A program made the translations under genes and the position numbers. A stretch of DNA of 64,000 bases from Lachnospiraceae bacterium. GTDB lineage: Bacteria > Bacillota > Clostridia > Lachnospirales > Lachnospiraceae. This document shows positions 15,546 through 25,129 of this stretch, in pieces. The notes beneath the pieces are model-generated. The model was not told the DNA's origin, made no database searches, and saw only the letters and a list, made by a program, of their open reading frames with translations. Each line of letters starts with the position of its first letter. Position 1 is the stretch's first letter. The stretch spans positions 2,155,030 to 2,219,029 of the forward strand of contig LR698958.1 in NCBI GenBank assembly GCA_902381685.1, given 5' to 3'.

Positions 15546-18008
15546 CTATACGTCAATCGTCACCTTATCCAGTTTCCAGATTTCATCTACATATTCCTGA
15601 ATGGTTCTGTCTGATGTAAATTTACCACATGACGCCGTATTTAGCAATGCCATTTTTGACCATCTGTCTACATCTCTGTATGCTTTTTCCACTTCTTCCT
15701 GTGCTGCTGCATAACTTCTGAAGTCTTTCAAAATAAAATATGTGTCCGCACGGTCGCTGCTCTGTGTATTTAACAATGAATTATATAAATCTCTGTACAT
15801 TTCGTGGTCGCCATTGGCATATGTTCCATCTACCAACTGGTCGACAACACGTTTAATTTCCCAATCGCTGTTGTAAATATCCACCGGATTATAGCCGCCA
15901 TAATTTTCATACTGAATAACTTCATCAGAGCTTAATCCAAAAATAAAGGCATTTTCACTTCCGACTTCCTCCACGATTTCCACGTTTGCACCGTCCATTG
16001 TTCCGAGTGTGACAGCCCCGTTTAACATGAATTTCATATTTCCCGTGCCGGAAGCCTCTTTTGATGCTGTTGAAATCTGCTCGCTGACATCTGCCCCCGC
16101 AAAGATAAGTTCCGCATTGGACACACGATAGTCTTCGATAAAGACAACTTTTATCTTGCCGTTAATGCTTCTGTCATTGTTAATCACATCTGCCACAGAG
16201 TTAATTAATTTAATTGTCTGTTTTGCACGTTTATATCCTGCTGCCGCCTTTGCGCCAAAAATAAAAGTTCTCGGATAGAAAGAAAGTTCCGGGTGCTCTT
16301 TTATTTTATTGTACAAATACATGATATGCAGAATATTCAACAACTGACGCTTGTATTCATGAAGTCGTTTTACCTGCACATCAAAAATAGAACGGGGATC
16401 TACTTCAATTCCATTATGCTCTAAAATATATTTTGCAAGGCGTTCCTTGTTCCTGAACTTAATGTCCATGAATTTTTCTCTTTCTTTCACATCATCGGCA
16501 AGAGGTTTTAATTTTGCCATCTGTGAAAGATCTGTAATCCAGCCGTCACCGATATGTTTTGTCACCCAGCCTGCCAGCAGAGGATTTGCGTGAAGAAGAA
16601 ATCTTCTCTGTGTGATTCCGTTTGTCTTGTTATTGAACTTCTCCGGCATCATCTCATAGAAGTCCTTTAACTCTTCATGTTTTAAGATTTCTGTATGAAG
16701 TCTTGCAACACCGTTTACCGAGTATCCCGCAACGATGGCGAGATGCGCCATTTTCACCTGACCGTCGTACAGGATAGCCATTTTACGAACTTTTTCCTCA
16801 TTACCCGGATATTTTGCACGAATCTGTGCTACAAAACGGCGGTTGATTTCCTCCACAATCTGATATACTCGGGGAAGTAACCTTGAGAATAAGTCAATCG
16901 GCCATTTTTCCAACGCTTCCGCCATAATTGTATGGTTTGTATACGCACATGTTTTTGTTGTCACTTCCCATGCTTCGTCCCACTCTAGTCCCTGTTCGTC
17001 CATAAGCAGACGCATTAATTCTGCAACCGCCACGGTAGGGTGGGTATCATTCATCTGAATGGTTACTTTTTCATGGAACTTACGAACATCATCATGCTCT
17101 CTCAGATATTTCTCTATCGCCTCCTGCAAACTTGCAGAAATAAAGAAGTACTGTTGTTTTAAACGGAGTTCTTTTCCGGCATAGTGGTTGTCGTTCGGGT
17201 ATAATACTTCCACTATCGTTTTCGCAAGATTTTCCTGCTCTACAGCCTTCTGATATTCTCCTCTGTCAAATGAGTCTAAATGAAAATCCGTAATCGCCTT
17301 CGCGTCCCAAATACGAAGTGTATTTACGATATTGTTATTGTATCCCACAATCGGCATATCGTATGGAATGGCGAGAACCGACTCATAATCTTCCTGAATA
17401 AACTCACTTCTTTTCGTTTTTTCGTTGTAGTTGATTCGGATATGTCCTCCGAAGCGGACTACTTTTGCGTACTCTTCTCTCCTGATTTCAAAAGGATTTC
17501 CTTCCTTTAACCAATCATCAGGAGTTTCCACCTGAAAACCGTTTTCGATTTTCTGTTTAAACATTCCGTAGTGATAACGGATACCGCAGCCGTAGGCTGC
17601 GTATCCCAAACTTGCAAGAGAATCGAGGAAGCAAGCTGCAAGACGCCCTAAGCCGCCGTTTCCAAGTGCCGCATCAGGTTCCTGGTCCTCAATAACATTT
17701 AAGTCGATTCCCATCTCATCTAACGCCTCTGCCACCTCTTTATAAGCAGTTAAGTTAATGATATTATTTCCTAACGCTCTTCCCATAAGGAACTCCATAG
17801 ACATATAATATACAGTCTTAGGGTCGTCTTTTTTGTACTGCTCCTGTGTCAAAAGCCATCTGTCGATAATCTCATCTTTCACTGCATAAGACACTGCCTG
17901 AAATAACTGTTGCTGACTCGCCTCGTCTATTGTTCTCCGATAAAGTCTTTTTACATTATTTTTCACTGTCTTTTGAAATTCTTCTTTATTAAACTTCTCC
18001 TGCCGCAT
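15546..18008 (-). CDS. glgP: glycogen/starch/alpha-glucan phosphorylase
   Basis: Releases glucose-1-phosphate from alpha-1,4-glucans (GT35). The 820-residue protein has full family length, with 'VYYMSMEFLMGRALGNN' near residue 60, 'DAALGNGGLGRLAACFLDSLAS' and the pyridoxal-phosphate site 'SKEASGTGNMKFMLNGAVTLGT' whose Lys carries the cofactor. The ATG at 18008 has AGGAGGAG upstream. The start lies only 10 bp after the ileS stop, an unusual pairing that would place glycogen breakdown under the ileS T-box transcript unless an internal promoter exists. Confidence 0.95.
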   Translation of the reverse strand: MRQEKFNKEEFQKTVKNNVKRLYRRTIDEASQQQLFQAVSYAVKDEIIDRWLLTQEQYKKDDPKTVYYMSMEFLMGRALGNNIINLTAYKEVAEALDEMGIDLNVIEDQEPDAALGNGGLGRLAACFLDSLASLGYAAYGCGIRYHYGMFKQKIENGFQVETPDDWLKEGNPFEIRREEYAKVVRFGGHIRINYNEKTKRSEFIQEDYESVLAIPYDMPIVGYNNNIVNTLRIWDAKAITDFHLDSFDRGEYQKAVEQENLAKTIVEVLYPNDNHYAGKELRLKQQYFFISASLQEAIEKYLREHDDVRKFHEKVTIQMNDTHPTVAVAELMRLLMDEQGLEWDEAWEVTTKTCAYTNHTIMAEALEKWPIDLFSRLLPRVYQIVEEINRRFVAQIRAKYPGNEEKVRKMAILYDGQVKMAHLAIVAGYSVNGVARLHTEILKHEELKDFYEMMPEKFNNKTNGITQRRFLLHANPLLAGWVTKHIGDGWITDLSQMAKLKPLADDVKEREKFMDIKFRNKERLAKYILEHNGIEVDPRSIFDVQVKRLHEYKRQLLNILHIMYLYNKIKEHPELSFYPRTFIFGAKAAAGYKRAKQTIKLINSVADVINNDRSINGKIKVVFIEDYRVSNAELIFAGADVSEQISTASKEASGTGNMKFMLNGAVTLGTMDGANVEIVEEVGSENAFIFGLSSDEVIQYENYGGYNPVDIYNSDWEIKRVVDQLVDGTYANGDHEMYRDLYNSLLNTQSSDRADTYFILKDFRSYAAAQEEVEKAYRDVDRWSKMALLNTASCGKFTSDRTIQEYVDEIWKLDKVTIDV

Positions 18009-18018
18009 TATGCTCCTC

Positions 18019-21000
18019 CTATTTTTCAACACCCATAGTCACTTTTTCCCCGTTGATGTTCCATTCTTTTGTATAGCCTGCCGGAGTTTTCTTTTCTACT
18101 GATAACGCCAATACTTCCTCACCAATCTGGCTTCCGTACTGTGCAAAAATGCTTTCTGCTTTTTCGCTTCCTTCGTAAGTCACATAAATTTTATCTGTCA
18201 CTTCAAAGTCTGCTTCTTTTCTCATTGTCTGGATTTTACTGATAATTTCACGTACAAATCCTTCCTGTAATAACTCTTCCGTAAGATTTGTATCTAACAC
18301 AACCGTAATTCCATTGTCGCTTTCTGATACATAACCTTCCATCTGAGCAGTTTCAATTAAAAGGTCCTCTCTCGATAAAACAACTTCTTCCCCGTTGATA
18401 TCCAGTTTCAATTCTTCTTTCTCATTTAATTCGTCCATTGCTTTATTTCCGTCCAATTCAGAAAGTGCAGTGCGGATTCCTCCTAACAGTTTTCCATATT
18501 TTGGTCCCACTGTTTTTAACTGCGGTTTAAATGTATAGGAAGTAAAGTCTCTCACGTCATCTGTAAATTTCACTTCTTTTACATTTAATTCTTCAGCAAC
18601 GATTTCTTTATAGAATTCTGATAATTCTTCCTCTGCTTTTACAAACATTGTTCCGATTGGCTGACGGTTCTTGATATTTGCACTGTTACGGCACGCACGC
18701 CCCATAACAACGATTTCCAATACCTCTTCCATATTTCTTTCCAATTCCGTATCAATCCATTCTTCGTTTGCTGCAGGGAAATCACAAAGGTGGATACTTT
18801 CAGGTGCATTTGTATCAATACTTCTTACAAGGTTCTGGTAAATGTCTTCTGTCATAAACGGAATCATAGGCGCTGCCACTTTTGCAACAGTAACAAGTGC
18901 TGTGTAAAGTGTCATGTACGCATTGATTTTGTCCTGTTCCATTCCTTTTGCCCAGAAACGTTCACGGCTTCTTCTTACATACCAGTTACTCATATCGTCC
19001 ACAAATTCCTGTAACGCTCTTGCACTTTCAGGAATGCGGTAGTTTTCCAAGTTATTATCTACTGTTTTAATCAATGTATTCAGTTTAGATAACAGCCATT
19101 TATCCATAACGGTTAATTTATCATATTCCAACGTATATTTTGTCGCATCAAATTCGTCGATATTTGCATACAGTACAAAGAATGCGTATGTGTTCCACAA
19201 TGTACCCATAAACTTTCTCTGTCCTTCTGTTACAATCTTGCCGTGGAAACGGTTTGGAAGCCACGGTGCACTGTTAATATAGAAGTACCAGCGGATCGCA
19301 TCTGCGCCGTACTGTTCTAACGCCTCAAACGGATCAACCGCGTTTCCTTTGGATTTACTCATCTTCTGCCCTTTTTCGTCCTGTACATGGCCTAAAACGA
19401 TAACGTTTTTGTATGGCGCTTCATTAAATACAAGCGTTGAAATGGCAAGTAGTGAGTAGAACCAGCCTCTTGTCTGGTCAACCGCCTCTGAAATAAAGTT
19501 TGCCGGGAACTGCTGTTCAAACAATTCTTTATTCTCAAACGGATAATGATGCTGTGCGAATGGCATTGCCCCGCTGTCAAACCAGCAGTCGATTACTTCC
19601 GGCACTCTGTGCATTTCTTTTCCACAATGAGGACATTTAATTGTAACTTTATCAATAAACGGACGATGTAATTCAATATCGTCAGGACAGTTATCGGACA
19701 TCTCTTTTAACTCTGCAATACTTCCGATAGAATGCATATGTCCACACTCACATTCCCATACATTTAACGGTGTTCCCCAATAACGGTTACGGCTGATTCC
19801 CCAGTCCTGAACGTTTTCCAGCCAGTCACCGAAACGCCCTTTACCGATACTTTCCGGAATCCAGTTAATTGTATTGTTATTTCTGATCAAATCATCTTTT
19901 ACCGCAGTCATCTTAATGAACCATGATTCGCGGGCATAGTAGATAAGTGGTGTGTCACAACGCCAGCAGTGTGGATAACTGTGTTCAAAATTCGGAGCGG
20001 AGAATAAAAGTCCTCTCTTTTCCAAATCTTCCAATACAAATGGATCTGCTTTTTTACAGAATACTCCCTTCCACGGAGTTTCCTCTGCCATCTCACCTTT
20101 TTCATCTACTAACTGAAGGAACGGTAAATCGTATTTACGTCCTACCTGAGCATCGTCCTCACCAAATGCAGGTGCAATATGAACAACACCTGTTCCGTCC
20201 GTAAGTGTAACATATGTGTCACAAGTAACATAATATGCCTTTTTATTTAATTCTACGAATGGGAATAACGGCTCATATTCTTTTCCTTCCAGTTCTTTTC
20301 CCATATAGCGTTCTACTACTTCCACGTCACCTTCCAGCACACTGTCAAGCAATGCTTCTGCCATATAATATGTGTATCCGTCATTTTTTACTTTCACATA
20401 TGTTTCTTCCGGATTTACACAGAGTGCAACGTTTGAAGGAAGTGTCCACGGTGTTGTTGTCCATGCTAAAATATAAGCATCTTCATCTTTTACCTTAAAT
20501 CTTACGATTGCCGATTTTTCTTTTACATCTTTATATCCCTGTGCAACCTCGTGGCTTGAAAGCGGAGTCCCGCAGCGCGGACAATATGGAACGATTTTGT
20601 ATCCTTTATATAAAAGTCCTTTGTCCCAAATCTGTTTCAATGCCCACCACTCAGATTCAATAAAATTATTGTCGTATGTTACATATGGGTGTTCCATATC
20701 TGCCCAGAAACCGACTGTGGCAGAGAAATCTTCCCACATTCCTTTGTATTTCCAAACACTCTCTTTACAGTGAGAGATAAACGGCTCTAATCCGTACTCT
20801 TCAATCTGTTCTTTTCCGTCCAAACCTAAAAGTTTCTCCACTTCAAGTTCCACCGGAAGACCGTGTGTATCCCAGCCTGCTTTTCTTGGTACCATGTACC
20901 CTTTCATTGTACGGTATCTCGGAATCATATCCTTGATAACACGGGTAAGCACATGACCGATATGAGGTTTACCGTTTGCTGTCGGCGGGCCGTCATAGAA

Positions 21001-21126
21001 TGTGTATGTCTCTCCTTCTTTGCGGTTTTCCATACTTTTTTTGAAAATGTCATTTTCTTCCCAAAATTTCTCGATTTTCTTTTCTCTGTCCACGAATTTC
21101 AAATCCGTTGATACTTTCTGATACAT
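18019..21126 (-). CDS. ileS: isoleucyl-tRNA synthetase
   Basis: Class Ia synthetase, 1035 residues. HIGH motif GKPHIGHV (~52-59), editing-domain sequences (AWTTTPWTLPSN), KMSKS motif (KMSKSKGN), anticodon-binding domain after it. The length and the C-terminal extension correspond to the longer, type-2-like IleS of some Gram-positive and eukaryote-like lineages, which often confer mupirocin tolerance; that is an inference from family size. Expression is controlled by an isoleucine T-box leader upstream. Confidence 0.96.
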   Translation of the reverse strand: MYQKVSTDLKFVDREKKIEKFWEENDIFKKSMENRKEGETYTFYDGPPTANGKPHIGHVLTRVIKDMIPRYRTMKGYMVPRKAGWDTHGLPVELEVEKLLGLDGKEQIEEYGLEPFISHCKESVWKYKGMWEDFSATVGFWADMEHPYVTYDNNFIESEWWALKQIWDKGLLYKGYKIVPYCPRCGTPLSSHEVAQGYKDVKEKSAIVRFKVKDEDAYILAWTTTPWTLPSNVALCVNPEETYVKVKNDGYTYYMAEALLDSVLEGDVEVVERYMGKELEGKEYEPLFPFVELNKKAYYVTCDTYVTLTDGTGVVHIAPAFGEDDAQVGRKYDLPFLQLVDEKGEMAEETPWKGVFCKKADPFVLEDLEKRGLLFSAPNFEHSYPHCWRCDTPLIYYARESWFIKMTAVKDDLIRNNNTINWIPESIGKGRFGDWLENVQDWGISRNRYWGTPLNVWECECGHMHSIGSIAELKEMSDNCPDDIELHRPFIDKVTIKCPHCGKEMHRVPEVIDCWFDSGAMPFAQHHYPFENKELFEQQFPANFISEAVDQTRGWFYSLLAISTLVFNEAPYKNVIVLGHVQDEKGQKMSKSKGNAVDPFEALEQYGADAIRWYFYINSAPWLPNRFHGKIVTEGQRKFMGTLWNTYAFFVLYANIDEFDATKYTLEYDKLTVMDKWLLSKLNTLIKTVDNNLENYRIPESARALQEFVDDMSNWYVRRSRERFWAKGMEQDKINAYMTLYTALVTVAKVAAPMIPFMTEDIYQNLVRSIDTNAPESIHLCDFPAANEEWIDTELERNMEEVLEIVVMGRACRNSANIKNRQPIGTMFVKAEEELSEFYKEIVAEELNVKEVKFTDDVRDFTSYTFKPQLKTVGPKYGKLLGGIRTALSELDGNKAMDELNEKEELKLDINGEEVVLSREDLLIETAQMEGYVSESDNGITVVLDTNLTEELLQEGFVREIISKIQTMRKEADFEVTDKIYVTYEGSEKAESIFAQYGSQIGEEVLALSVEKKTPAGYTKEWNINGEKVTMGVEK

Positions 21127-21182
21127 AATTTCCTCCTCTTATGATTAATTTATGCTCTTTGTAGATTCTGATAAAAAAATAA

Positions 21183-21420
21183 AACTCCCGTCCGTAATAG
21201 GACGAGAGTTACTAAACTGTCGTTTAACCACCTGTTACACCATACTTCCATATGCGTTCTTTTTAACGGTAGAAAACCGGCAGAACTTATACATCGCATC
21301 TCGCAATTTTCAGCATCTGCAACTCAGAAGTGATTTTCAAACAATCCCTACTCGCATCGGATTCTCACCGCCACCGACTCTCTTTGCCTTTTGAAAAAGT
21401 TCTACTCTCTTCGTCATTGT
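21183..21420 (-). ncRNA. T-box riboswitch (isoleucine) of ileS
   Basis: The minus-strand leader has the T-box parts in order: an early GAGAGTCGGTGG stem I segment, the specifier loop GAAAATCACTTCTGAGTTGC with ATC (isoleucine) as specifier codon, the antiterminator core AGGTGGTTAA, and a terminator hairpin AACTCTCGTCC...GGACGGGAGTT followed by a U-run at 21190-21175. Uncharged tRNA-Ile would stabilise the antiterminator and permit ileS transcription. Confidence 0.92.
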
Positions 21421-21439
21421 TTTTTTCATATCCTTTTTT

Positions 21440-21469
21440 ATTATAGTAAGAAAACCCTTAAACTGTCAA
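21440..21469 (-). promoter_or_regulatory. promoter of the T-box/ileS transcript
   Basis: Minus strand TTGACA (21469-21464) and TATAAT (21445-21440) with 18 bp spacing, just upstream of the T-box. Confidence 0.8.
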
Positions 21470-21581
21470 GGATTTAATATTATCAGACTATACTGATTAT
21501 AATATGGTGTTTTCTCTTGTTATGTGATACAATATATAAAATAATTATTTTTACTGTACATTTATAGGAGGGAGCGATTAC

Positions 21582-22184
21582 ATGGATAAGAAGATTATTA
21601 CTATCGGACGACAATTTGGCAGCAATGGACGTATTATCGGTCGTGAACTGGCTAATCGCCTTGGAATCAACTGTTATGACAAGGGATTAATCAAACTCGC
21701 AGCTGAACATACGGACATTCCTTACGAACAGCTAAAACTGGTTGATGAAAAGAAAGAAAAACCGTGGCAGTATCAGGTGGACATTGACGACAATTTAGAT
21801 AAACAATATCGTTATGGCCATATCGATGAAGTACTGTTTGATTTGCAGTCGAAAGTTATTCAGGACTTAGCGTCCAAAGAAAACTGTATCTTTGTGGGAA
21901 GATGTGCCGACTATGTTTTGAGAAATGAAAAACACTGCAAAAATATTTATCTTTTCGCCCCAACTGATTTTCGTGTCAAAACGGTCATGGAGCGTTACGG
22001 TATTCCGGAAAAGAAAGCCTGCACGTTGGTAAAAAAGGTGGATAAGGACCGCAGTTACTATTATAACTTTTATACCGACAAAGACTGGCACGATGCAAAG
22101 AGTTATCATCTTGCCATCGACACAAGTACTTTTACTTTAAAAGAAGTGGTGGACATCTTAGAACTCATCTACAATAACTTATAG
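21582..22184 (+). CDS. cytidylate-kinase-like family protein
   Basis: A 200-residue P-loop protein of the cytidylate-kinase-like family (Cytidylate_kin2). It starts with KKIITIGRQFGSNGRIIGRELANRLGINCYDKGLI, where the P-loop is the variant GRQFGSNGR, and has 'CIFVGRCADYVLRN' and 'YYNFYTDKDWHDAKSYHLAIDT'. Members are common in clostridia and their nucleotide substrate is undefined; it should not be equated with housekeeping Cmk. The gene is divergent from ileS, has a GGAGGGAG ribosome site and ends at a bidirectional terminator. Confidence 0.87.
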   Translation: MDKKIITIGRQFGSNGRIIGRELANRLGINCYDKGLIKLAAEHTDIPYEQLKLVDEKKEKPWQYQVDIDDNLDKQYRYGHIDEVLFDLQSKVIQDLASKENCIFVGRCADYVLRNEKHCKNIYLFAPTDFRVKTVMERYGIPEKKACTLVKKVDKDRSYYYNFYTDKDWHDAKSYHLAIDTSTFTLKEVVDILELIYNNL

Positions 22185-22185
22185 C

Positions 22186-22225
22186 AAAAAGGAACTTCAC
22201 GGTTGTTCCGTTGAAGTTCCTTTTG
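22186..22225. terminator. bidirectional terminator between kinase-like gene and DacF-like gene
   Basis: AAAAGGAACTTCACGG pairs with CCGTTGAAGTTCCTTTT; T-runs on both sides. Confidence 0.9.
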
Positions 22226-22226
22226 T

Positions 22227-23498
22227 TTATGATCTGTTCCGTTTTCTTTTTTTTCTGCGAATTGTATTTAAAATGAGAAGAACGGTAAACCCGATAATCA
22301 GAAGTAGAATAACCGCGATAATCGTTTTCATCAGAAACGTATCACTCTTCTTTGTTTCAGGCTCTTTTTTTGTTTCCTTTTTCACTTCTTTTATCTTTGC
22401 CTTTGTCTCTCCCACAAATTGTCCTTCATAACAATAATTCACTTTATCTTTCTCATATTGCCGGCTCAGTTGATTAAACTCTATATTTTTCGGTAAAGTC
22501 ACACAGGCTTCCCCGTCAATGTCGCTTACCTTATCTGATTTCTCGTTGGCAGAAATATTTACTTCCCGAAAATTATTAAAGGCGTAATCGCAAATTTTCT
22601 TTGTATCTTCAAAAGTATCTCTCCGCGACCTCATAATAACTGCCACGATTTCCATATCGCCCTGTTCCATAACCGTCACAAGTGTATTATAAGCTTTTTC
22701 CGTATAACCCGTTTTCCCGCCAATACAACGATTATCATGATATTTCCCATTCAAAAGCATTTTATGTTTCTGCTGAAAGATTCTCGGTTCACTTTCCATA
22801 TTAGTCGGCGGAATCGTATACTGCAACGTCTGTACAATATCTAACAATTCCTGATGACTAAATGCCGCCCGCGCAATCAGCGCCATATCTCTTGCAGAAG
22901 TATAGTGCTGTTCGTCAAACATTCCGTTTGTATTAATAAAATGTGTATGTGTACAACCTAATTCTTTTGCCTTATCATTCATCATTTTAATGAAATTTTC
23001 GTGTGTGCCACCTACCGTTTCCCCGATAGCATAAGCCACTTCATTTGCTGAAGCAAGCATCAATGCGTGGAGCGCATCTTTCATGGTGATTTCTTCTCCT
23101 GCCTTCATGGCAATGTGGGCATATCCCGGTTCCAATGACTGAATACTTTCCTCCGAAAATTTCACCATATCTGTCATCTGTGAATTTTCAATGGCAACTA
23201 AGGCTGTCAATATTTTCGTAATGCTCGCCGGATATCTCTCCTCGTCAATTCCTTTTGCATACAGGATTGCTCCTGTCTTCATATCCATTACAATGGCGGA
23301 GTCTCCGTAGACCTGTGGTCCCTGCGGCCAGTTTTGTATTGCGTTACTCTCTATTGTTTTATTATAAGACGCCTGTATCTCCGCCTCTTTTGTCTGTTCA
23401 GGTGTCATCTGCTCCGTTGCCTGAACATATCCTCCACATTGAAAAATCAGAACCATGCTGAGCAAAATTCCAATTCCTCTTTTTATTCTATTTCTCAT
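22227..23498 (-). CDS. D-alanyl-D-alanine carboxypeptidase (DacF-type PBP)
   Basis: Serine-type penicillin-binding protein of 423 residues that trims peptidoglycan stem peptides. Signal peptide at the start (GIGILLSMVLIFQCGGYVQA), then the three active-site motifs: SITK (SxxK), SAN (SxN) and KTG in GGKTGYT. A C-terminal PBP5-associated segment is followed by a membrane span (TIIAVILLLIIGFTVLLIL) and a very basic tail (RRKKRKRNRS), so it is anchored at both ends until signal cleavage. The order and length resemble DacF/DacB; a sporulation-specific role cannot be decided from sequence. Confidence 0.92.
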   Translation of the reverse strand: MRNRIKRGIGILLSMVLIFQCGGYVQATEQMTPEQTKEAEIQASYNKTIESNAIQNWPQGPQVYGDSAIVMDMKTGAILYAKGIDEERYPASITKILTALVAIENSQMTDMVKFSEESIQSLEPGYAHIAMKAGEEITMKDALHALMLASANEVAYAIGETVGGTHENFIKMMNDKAKELGCTHTHFINTNGMFDEQHYTSARDMALIARAAFSHQELLDIVQTLQYTIPPTNMESEPRIFQQKHKMLLNGKYHDNRCIGGKTGYTEKAYNTLVTVMEQGDMEIVAVIMRSRRDTFEDTKKICDYAFNNFREVNISANEKSDKVSDIDGEACVTLPKNIEFNQLSRQYEKDKVNYCYEGQFVGETKAKIKEVKKETKKEPETKKSDTFLMKTIIAVILLLIIGFTVLLILNTIRRKKRKRNRS

Positions 23499-23569
23499 TT
23501 ATTTTCCTCCGATATTTTTACACACACGATATCAGTATATATGAAATAGGGAGAAAAAACAATGTTTTC

Positions 23570-24187
23570 TTAATCTTCTATAATTTTGCCGTCTGTTGAG
23601 ATAACGACAACTCTCCACGGAATAAACTTACCGCTCTTTTGCAAAGCGTTTTTCACCGCATTTTCAATACCGCCACAGCATGGAACTTCCATTCTGACAA
23701 CCGTCACGCTTTTCAAATTATTGTTTGCAATAATCTCTGTCAGTTTCTCTGTATAGTTTCCCTCATCAAGTTTAGGGCAGCCTATAAGTGTAATTCTATT
23801 CTTGATAAATTCATTGTGAAAATTACCGTAAGCGTATGCCGTACAGTCTGCTGCCACAAGCAGATTTGCATTATCAAAATATGGCGCATTTACAGGCACA
23901 AGTTTAATCTGTACAGGCCACTGTGAAAGTTGTCCTGCTCCATGTTCTTTTTTTCTTTTCGCCTCCATAACTGCCGCTTCATTGTAAGCAGGAGCCTCTC
24001 TCTCCTCAAATCGAATCGCATCAACCGGACAGGCAGGCAGACAATCGCCCAATCCGTCACAATAATCTTCCCGCATCAATTTCGCCTTTCCATCAACCAT
24101 CTCGATTGCTCCCTCGTGACAGGCAGATGCGCAGGCGCCGCAACCGTTACATTTTTCTTCATTAATTTTAATAATTTTTCTAATCAT
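23570..24187 (-). CDS. 4Fe-4S ferredoxin-domain iron-sulfur protein
   Basis: A 205-residue cytosolic protein. The first 60 residues are a two-cluster bacterial ferredoxin domain (CNGCGACASAC...CDGLGDCLPACPVDAI). The rest contains further conserved cysteines (AADCTAYAYG, LIGCPKLDEG, EVPCCGGIENAV), resembling oxidoreductase domains found beside hydroxylamine-reductase or nitrogen-oxide stress genes. Its redox partner is unknown. It is divergently transcribed from a Crp/Fnr regulator, with a perfect palindrome between them, so control by that regulator is likely. Confidence 0.85.
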   Translation of the reverse strand: MIRKIIKINEEKCNGCGACASACHEGAIEMVDGKAKLMREDYCDGLGDCLPACPVDAIRFEEREAPAYNEAAVMEAKRKKEHGAGQLSQWPVQIKLVPVNAPYFDNANLLVAADCTAYAYGNFHNEFIKNRITLIGCPKLDEGNYTEKLTEIIANNNLKSVTVVRMEVPCCGGIENAVKNALQKSGKFIPWRVVVISTDGKIIED

Positions 24188-24246
24188 ATATTTAATTCTC
24201 CTTTGACTTTCTGCCCATAGTATACTATACTAATCAGAACAAAACG

Positions 24247-24260
24247 GTTGTATATACAAC
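24247..24260. promoter_or_regulatory. Crp/Fnr-type operator palindrome
   Basis: GTTGTATATACAAC, a perfect 14-bp palindrome, lies 15 bp before the regulator start and about 60 bp before the ferredoxin start. Its position fits repression or activation of both genes. Confidence 0.65.
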
Positions 24261-24274
24261 AGAATTGAGGGTTT

Positions 24275-24943
24275 ATGAAAGAATATTTGACTGTTTTAAA
24301 AAAATCACAATTGTTTTCAGGTATACGGGAAAACGAAATCGAATTGATATTTGACTGCCTGAAAGCAAAACTGCGCACATACAAAAAGGGCGAATTTGTC
24401 TTCCGCCAAGGGGAATATATTCATTATATTACTATCTTAGTCGAGGGGACGCTCCATATACAAAAAGATGACTTTTGGGGAAATCGAAGCATTGTAAATC
24501 AAATAAACGCAGGGGAAATGTTTGGCGAGGCCTATGCCGCACCCGGAAGTGAACCTCTATTAAACGATGTTATCGCCATCGAAGAAAGTAAGGTCATGTT
24601 TTTAGATATACAGAAAATCCTTACCGTCTGTTCCTCCGCCTGCACATTTCACTCACTATTGATACAGAATCTCTTTTACGCCATTTCTGCTAAAAACAGG
24701 GGACTTGTGCAGAAACTGGGACACATGTCAAAAAGAACAACAAAAGAAAAACTGCTTTCTTACCTTTCCGAACAGGCCAAAAAGCATAAAAGCGCTGCCT
24801 TTGATGTGCCTTTTAACCGCCAGCAGCTTGCAGATTTTCTCTCGGTGGATAGAAGCGCCATGTCCAATGAATTGTGCAAATTAAGAGATGAAGGATTATT
24901 GTCATTTTCAAGAAATCATTTTGTTCTTTTGGAGAAGGGGTAG
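24275..24943 (+). CDS. Crp/Fnr-family transcriptional regulator
   Basis: A 222-residue regulator with an N-terminal cyclic-nucleotide-like sensor domain (FSGIRENEIELIFDCLKAKLRTYKKGEFVFRQGE..GTLHIQKDDFWG) and a C-terminal winged helix (FNRQQLADFLSVDRSAMSNELCKLRDEGLLSFSRNHFVLL). No CxxC FNR-type cluster motif is obvious, so the signal is unknown; divergent linkage to an iron-sulfur protein suggests a redox, CO or NO-type input. It marks the left edge of ordinary backbone before the accessory island. Confidence 0.88.
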   Translation: MKEYLTVLKKSQLFSGIRENEIELIFDCLKAKLRTYKKGEFVFRQGEYIHYITILVEGTLHIQKDDFWGNRSIVNQINAGEMFGEAYAAPGSEPLLNDVIAIEESKVMFLDIQKILTVCSSACTFHSLLIQNLFYAISAKNRGLVQKLGHMSKRTTKEKLLSYLSEQAKKHKSAAFDVPFNRQQLADFLSVDRSAMSNELCKLRDEGLLSFSRNHFVLLEKG

Positions 24944-25129
24944 ATTGTCTCTTCTTCAATTTTTAACATTTTTTGCACACGCTAAAACATTGTGTTTTAC
25001 CCAAAATAGATAAGAATCGGAAATACCCGCATAAACAAACCTCTGTTATCCCCAAACATCTGCGGTTCTATGATTTTTATCCCCTGTAATTTTGTTTCTG
25101 TTACCTTTATTTGTGCATAGGTTCTCCTC
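24944..25129. other. gap between the Crp/Fnr regulator and the island
   Basis: AT-rich sequence with no ORF or clear terminator. It is the junction between conserved genes on the left and the accessory block on the right; no direct repeat or attachment site could be recognised here. Confidence 0.4.
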
